From Glycine soja (lineage: Eukaryota; Streptophyta; Magnoliopsida; Fabales; Fabaceae), in NCBI RefSeq assembly GCF_004193775.1, contig NC_041005.1:8372501-8436500 (forward strand): a stretch of 64,000 nt of DNA, read 5' to 3'. Below, one piece after another: positions 49,001 to 64,000 of the stretch (the stretch's first letter is position 1; the number at the start of each line of letters is the position of its first letter). The notes under the pieces are model-generated. The model did not search any database. It saw only the letters and a program-made list of their open reading frames with translations, and was not told the DNA's origin. The translations under genes were made by a program, and so were the position numbers.

Positions 49001-50990
49001 AGCCATTGTTATGCGTAGAACTGACCTTAGCTTGAAATTGAAACCTGGTTACATTATGCTTTCTCAATTGTTGTTGGTGAATATGTCCTGAAATTTAAAT
49101 TGATTGATTTTTTGCAGCAAAGTGGCGTGCATGTAGAGCAAAGATGGAAAGAGTACGGAGCACAACTACAACTGCTTAATTTTGATTTAAATGTAATTTA
49201 TGCACCTTTTTTCTCTTCCTCTTTTTGTTTTTAACTTCCCCATTACTCTTTAGATATATATCAGAATGTATGCTGTACATAGAACTAGCACCTATATGTA
49301 GTGTTTGTAGTCATATTATTAACTACTATATCTCATCTCATCTAGCTTTGACTGACATATTATTTTGTATTTTCATTTAATTTATTAGTTATATTCTTTT
49401 TTTATGATTCCAGCTTCTTAGGTTTTATATCAAATCCCCGATTAAAAAAAAGTAAAAGATTTTTTATTAATTTTTTAGACTATTGAAAGTTTCCTACTTT
49501 TATTTAATTTTTATCTTATAAAATACAAAATAGAAAGTTAAAGTTTAGCATTAGTCTTACAACTTTTCATTTGAGTAATATTTATTATTAAGAAAAAATG
49601 TAACTACATCAAACCGAAAATCTTATTTAAAAATTACAAAATGCAAACACACAGATTATACAGATATAAAATAAATTATTAGATTAAAAATAATATACAC
49701 ATCAATTTTAACACAATAAAACATGATAGCACGATAAAAATACCGACATATAGACTCAGACACCCTTTTGGAAATAACAATAAACCACAATATTTATGTA
49801 TCAATCGGGTAACCCACTAAAACCTGCCAACTTAATTTTTAGAATTTTACAAATCCGATTCAAACTACCCCACTATTTTAAACTAGCCACTCTTTTTAAA
49901 ACTTTGAATTTTATAATTTTAAAAATAAAAACTACCCCAATATATGTTCTCTCTTTAGATTCTTTTTAGCTTTTCTAAGTAGTGCTTATCAAGGATCCTT
50001 TATCTGGTGTTGTTTCAAAAATAAATTATGACCTATGAGATAAATTAGAAAAAGAGTAGGAAGCATTGCACTGCGCATGTTCAAGACATAAAGGTTATAT
50101 TCAAAACAGAAACACAAATGGAGGTCCAGTGCACTATCTACAGAATATAAAATGTGGTTAGATTTTAGAAAAGCGTCAACATTTTCGTAGGCTTAAAATA
50201 AGGTGCTCTTAAGATTTAATCAACCAAACCACCATGGAGACTTCAGTTGGTTATATATTATCCGGGTGAAAGAACATGTTCGTTCTCAATAAGGTCCCAA
50301 ACATGCCACTGAACTGTTCGTAGCAGTCATATATATTTTATCTATACTTTATTTTATTGTATTTTTCTTTCAAGGGGCATATTATTATTGAAGTGGATAA
50401 GAACATCTATTATGCTAACAATAATGCAATTTAACTTGGTTGCTTACACCTGCGTTTGGTGTTATTTTTTGTTCCTTTGTCTTCATTCTACCTTCTCCAA
50501 AATGGTTCTTTATAGTCATTCTTGAAAGTAAGACCATAAAAAGTATATTGTTAAATAATTTTATGTGTTTCTAAAAACAATTAATTTTTTTCACTTATAA
50601 TTCAACATATTTATTTAGTAAGATCATAAGAAGGAGTTAAACTTATTTTAGTTAAATTTTATTTTAATCATTATTTTTAAACTATAATTACCAGGCACTC
50701 CACGAAAAACTAACCCTTTATAAATGTTAAGAGTTTATGGCCTTTCAAATGATCTATAAAGCGATAAACTTAAATTTATATCATTCTGTATCAATATAAC
50801 TTACTAAATTCTTCAGTAAAAGACATTATAATTTTAACTTATTAAATTGTTAAATGATATAATATGTTTTTAAAAGGTGTTGACCTTTAGTAAAAACAAT
50901 AAATTAAATTCAGTAATTTTAATTAAAATCAAACGTAAAAATTAAAATTGCTTTAATTAAATTTAATTTTAATAATTATTTTTAAATGTA
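46075..50990. other. Gene-poor AT-rich region upstream of the MYB gene
   Basis: The first 200 bases are the MYB leader and promoter. Beyond that I see no convincing gene. 47850-47950 has GTATGCATGCATGTGTG-type simple repeats, and 48000-48130 has many ATAGATAA/TAGATAAT phrases. A TTCGTTTGCAG|GTAAGTAAAA at about 48652-48672 looks like a splice junction, perhaps of a non-coding transcript, but nothing around it codes. Confidence 0.4.
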
Positions 50991-51170
50991 CGCTACTAGA
51001 AAAGCGTTTTTTTAAGTTGATTAGTTTCAACTTTTTAAGATAATTATGAACTGTCGAAGTGTTTGTCGTAAATCGTTGAAGACTTTACGACGAGGGCTCT
51101 ATAACCGTCTTAGAAAGTCAATGATTGTAAGACGATTTTGTATCATAATCATCTTAAAAAGTTATGCATA
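50991..51170 (+). mobile_element. Possible CACTA-type terminus
   Basis: CGCTACTAGAAAAGCG resembles the CACTACTAGAAAA ends of plant CACTA transposons. It is followed by subterminal ACGACG/CGTCTTA-type motifs in both orientations (GTCGTAAATCG, TTTACGACGAGGGCTCTATA, CCGTCTTAGAAAG, AAGACGATTTT). The other end and the 3-bp target duplication were not found. Confidence 0.35.
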
Positions 51171-52129
51171 CTAAGTTATACTATGTCACCACTCATCTCT
51201 AGCTATCAGCCTAGCCTTTCTATATTAATATTTACAATTATTAAAATTTTGTTGTCAATATGAAGAGGTTAGTTATTAAGACTAAACAACATCTTCATAT
51301 TTTATGAAATTCTTTATTCTTTTCAAAGAAACATTTTTTTTCTTTTTAAGAAAGAATGTTGAAATTAGATATTGGTTGCATTTATATAGCTAAACCTTCT
51401 CCACGAGGTTAAAAAATGTTGCACCTTCTCGTAATAGAGGTGCCTCTATAGAAATAATTTAATTTATATTTTATTATATTATATTATATGACAAAATCAA
51501 TTAAATAAAAAAAATGTGATAGAATTACAAATATATAGTTGTGACAGCTCATGTGTTTCCGTTAATAACTAATAAAATTTATTTAATACCTTGCATCACA
51601 TGTTGCAAAAACAATTTAGTAAGATCTAGTTCAGAAATATTGACACACACAAAATTTATAGGAGTATCAACAAATTTACAACAACAAAAAAAATTGTTAG
51701 TGAAATCTCCTTAAATCAATTAGATCATAATTTCAAAGTGAAATATTTATTTTACTAACGGGATAAGTATCAACTAATTTTCCTTATTGCATAATTTTAA
51801 ACTAATATTACATTATTTTTAACAATAAATAAAATTTAAGAAGTTGCCAGCATATTTTCGTGTATATATAAATTTACACTCCTTACAATTCTCATGTGCA
51901 TCGCACCTCAAACTTTTATTTATTTATTTAGTAACATTTACTATTCACACCAGTCATTTTGCTTATCTTCCATGGTTTATATGTAATCATACAGACTTTA
52001 GAACCATTACTCACCTCTATTTGTGTGTGTTATATGACAACCGAATGAGACACGGATTTACATGTAAATCTAAGCAACTAACAAAAACGACCAGTGCAAC
52101 AATGTTTTCGTACTGATGTGTTGTATGAA
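51171..52129. other. AT-rich spacer without a recognisable gene
   Basis: A 90-codon frame at 51844-52116 has no recognisable features and low-complexity composition. It is not called. Confidence 0.45.
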
Positions 52130-52349
52130 AGGAACCTCCTATTTTCTTTCTCAATCATGTAGATTTCTACACCTACCATTTTTTTGAATTTTTCAAAATT
52201 ATCCCTACTAATAAATATACAGATTGTAAATCTGTATCAACTCAATTTTTTCAAAAAAATTAAAAAATATATATATTTTTAATGTTTTTAAATAAATTTA
52301 ATTATAATTTTTTTTATAATTATTACATTAAGTAAATTTCTATTTTTGG

Positions 52350-52456
52350 TCTTATTACAATTAATTTTGATTTAATAATTAATTTTTTTACATATATAAT
52401 AAAAATTTATATATGTAAAAAAATTAATTATTAGATCAAAATTAATTGTCACAAAA
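52350..52456. repeat. Near-perfect AT-rich hairpin
   Basis: Arms of about 46 bp (52350-52398 and 52411-52456) pair around ATAAAAATTT. The left arm includes CAATTAATTTTGATTTAATA and the right arm its inverse, with TTTTTTACATATATA matched by TATATATGTAAAAAA. Confidence 0.85.
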
Positions 52457-52545
52457 ATTTATTATATAAACTTACTTGTACATTAAATACATATTAGAAA
52501 TTTTAGTATTATATATAGCAATATTAATTATTTTATAACATAATT

Positions 52546-52608
52546 GGTTCATTAGCTCATTTGATTAGAGTGTCATGTTAATAACGCGGAAGTCATAGGC
52601 TCAGGGAT
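52546..52608 (+). pseudogene. tRNA-Ile(AAU)-like relic
   Basis: The order matches plant tRNA-Ile(AAU): GG...CAT, TAGCTC, a D loop ending GATTAGAG, and the anticodon arm TCATG TTAATAA CGCGG with AAT preserved. The T arm is broken (ATAGGCTCAGGG in place of a TTCGA loop) and the 3' acceptor is lost. It is not a working tRNA. Confidence 0.75.
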
Positions 52609-52835
52609 TGTCAATCTATATGTTTATTAGCATGGATAATTTTGGAAAATTCAAAAAAAAATGTTGGGCGTAAAAGAAATCTACACGATGCAGGAAGAAA
52701 AGCCAAGGAACATGCATTGAGATTTCACCAATTTTTTTGAGTCAAAACTTAAAACATTATCTTCACCAAAAAAAGTCCAAGGAAGGTTTGGCATTTTAAC
52801 CAAAAATATGTTTTACGAAATAATTTGAAATTAAT

Positions 52836-52908
52836 GATTTGTGCAAGTCTCTAACATGTGACTTTTGTGTTATTAGCACAACGCTTTAACCAACCAAGCT
52901 AATATGTC
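52836..52908 (-). pseudogene. Second tRNA-Ile(AAU)-like relic, opposite strand
   Basis: The minus strand reads GACATATTAGCTTGGTTGG, then TTAAAGCG and TTGTGCTAATAACACAA, so the D arm and the CTAATAA anticodon loop of tRNA-Ile(AAU) are kept. The T loop is TTAGAGA and the acceptor ends do not pair well. Length is about 73 nt. Confidence 0.75.
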
Positions 52909-53005
52909 AATTATATTAAAAAATAATTAATGTCACTATATATAATATTAAAATTTCTAATATATATTTAATACATATACAAGTTTACATAATAAATTTT
53001 GATAC

Positions 53006-54038
53006 TACATAGATATGGATCCATTCGGATTACCAATTCGCATGAGTATGGGTCCATATGGATTGACCTTATGAATTGTCATTTCGTACGCTATATTACG
53101 AAAAGAAAAAAGGAAGGAATGAAAAAAAAATAAAAAATAAATAAAGTTGAATTTTTTTAAAATATGTTGGGTATAGAATAAATTTGAATAGTGTAAGAAT
53201 AACCCGAAAGGCTTGAAAACTGAAACACGGCAAATGGCACAAGCTATTAGCGGGTTTAAATTCCCATTTGAAACTTCAACGTCATAATTTAGACATAAGT
53301 TACCAGATATAAACTTTTTTTGTTATGTTTCGCTTTGGTTAAGTACATGATTTGACTATAACTCTTAAGATTTCCAGTCTTGTTTCCTTGAGTTAGTTTT
53401 TGAAGTTCTATTTCTAAGATGTCCACATCATAATTTGAAGCTTTCCAATACAGTAAATCTTGTAACAAGTTTGAACCAAGGACTTTGGCAGAACCCAAGA
53501 TTCAGCCCCTCAACATCAAAAGCAAAAAAGTTAACATCTTAGAACAATATGCACGTGTAAGATCAAGATTATGAGGTATTACGTTCAGACTATTTTAAAT
53601 AAATGTGATCAACACAGACGAAGTTACAGTGTAGAACATCCACAGTATTTTTAAAAAAATACATGTTTCATTAATAAAATAATTATTCGTTACCAATTCC
53701 TACACTTAATAATACATGACCATCCACTGTAACCTGTATGTGTTGTTGACCGATTTCTGAGACTAACTATCACAGAGCCCCCCTATAAATAATCCTAGTT
53801 CAGAGGGATCCAGCCTATCTTTATAAGAGAATATAAAGATAACAGAAAATAAAAGAAAAAAGGGTAAATGTCCAGAAAAGCATTTCTTCTCAAGGAAACC
53901 TGTTTAGCCTCCACTGTTGGTGTCCTAAATTTCCGGAAAGGCAGTGACTAATCTAAAAAATATTCTTCAGCCAATCTTGAATTTAGCATATCAAATAGCA
54001 ATGATACCACAATCTGAGCAGATGAATGATCAGAAAAA
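53006..54038. other. 3' flank of the P450 reductase gene
   Basis: Short phrases such as TATGGATCCATTCGGATTACC near 53015 recall the inner repeats of the foldback element at 2.2-2.6 kb. The last few hundred bases include the likely 3' untranslated region of the reductase gene. No other gene is seen. Confidence 0.45.

Positions 54039-64000
<9,962 letters not shown>

Larger units (their letters stand above)
52130..52716. mobile_element. Non-autonomous element with about 100-bp terminal inverted repeats
   Basis: The left arm (about 52140-52235) contains ATGTAGATTTCTACAC, TTTTTTTGAATTTTTC, AAAATTATCC and TAATAAATATACAGATTG. The inverted right arm (about 52602-52710) carries the same phrases in the same order. 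Long TIRs without a transposase fit a Mutator-like or foldback element. The interior holds an AT-rich hairpin and a tRNA-Ile-like relic. Confidence 0.7.
52452..53005. repeat. Inverted repeat whose arms each carry a tRNA-Ile-like relic
   Basis: 52452-52590 and the complement of about 52870-53005 agree over roughly 140 bp: AAAATTTATTAT.TAAACTT, ACAT/ATATTAGAAATTTTA, TATTATATATAG, then the tRNA-like part. After the tRNA-like part the copies no longer match. Confidence 0.8.

Overview
This is a plant nuclear window, most likely from a legume and probably soybean-like (Glycine). The evidence is GT-AG introns, AT-rich spacers packed with LTR, LINE, SINE and MITE sequence, and proteins that read as dicot orthologues. 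The species is an inference; no search was possible. Exons were placed by eye from splice sites, reading phase and family knowledge.

Layout. 1-14.3 kb is repeat-dominated: three copies of one very long (about 2.6-3.1 kb) LTR, one nested inside another in the opposite orientation, plus a foldback element, a hAT-type MITE and a decayed KIN-4 kinesin tail. 15.9-17.8 kb (+) holds an INNER NO OUTER (YABBY4) transcription-factor gene. 19.5-20.1 kb (-) holds RPB10, the 71-aa small subunit of nuclear RNA polymerases. 21.1-27.2 kb (+) is a gene relic broken by an internally deleted Copia element and by an insert carrying rearranged plastid DNA (psbD and psbZ pieces). 28.4-32.5 kb (+) is a NET2-type actin-binding NETWORKED gene, with a small copy of part of itself 2.5 kb downstream. 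33.9-34.4 kb (+) is an intronless chloroplast-targeted membrane protein gene. 36.4-46.1 kb (-) is an eight-exon single-MYB (TRF-like) gene with a tandemly duplicated exon and introns loaded with retroelements and three tRNA-derived SINE-like insertions. 46.1-54.0 kb is gene-poor and holds a tRNA-Ile-containing inverted repeat. 54.0-64.0 kb (-) is NADPH-cytochrome P450 reductase (ATR1-like), running off the right edge, with a 5'-truncated LINE in one intron.

The genes do not form a pathway; this is an ordinary plant gene neighbourhood. The most interesting content is structural: nested insertions with readable target-site duplications, plastid DNA inside a broken gene, an intragenic exon duplication, two frame-preserving stop-free introns in the INO gene, and a pair of tRNA-Ile-like relics in an inverted repeat. 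I saw no clear sign of a new multi-gene system.
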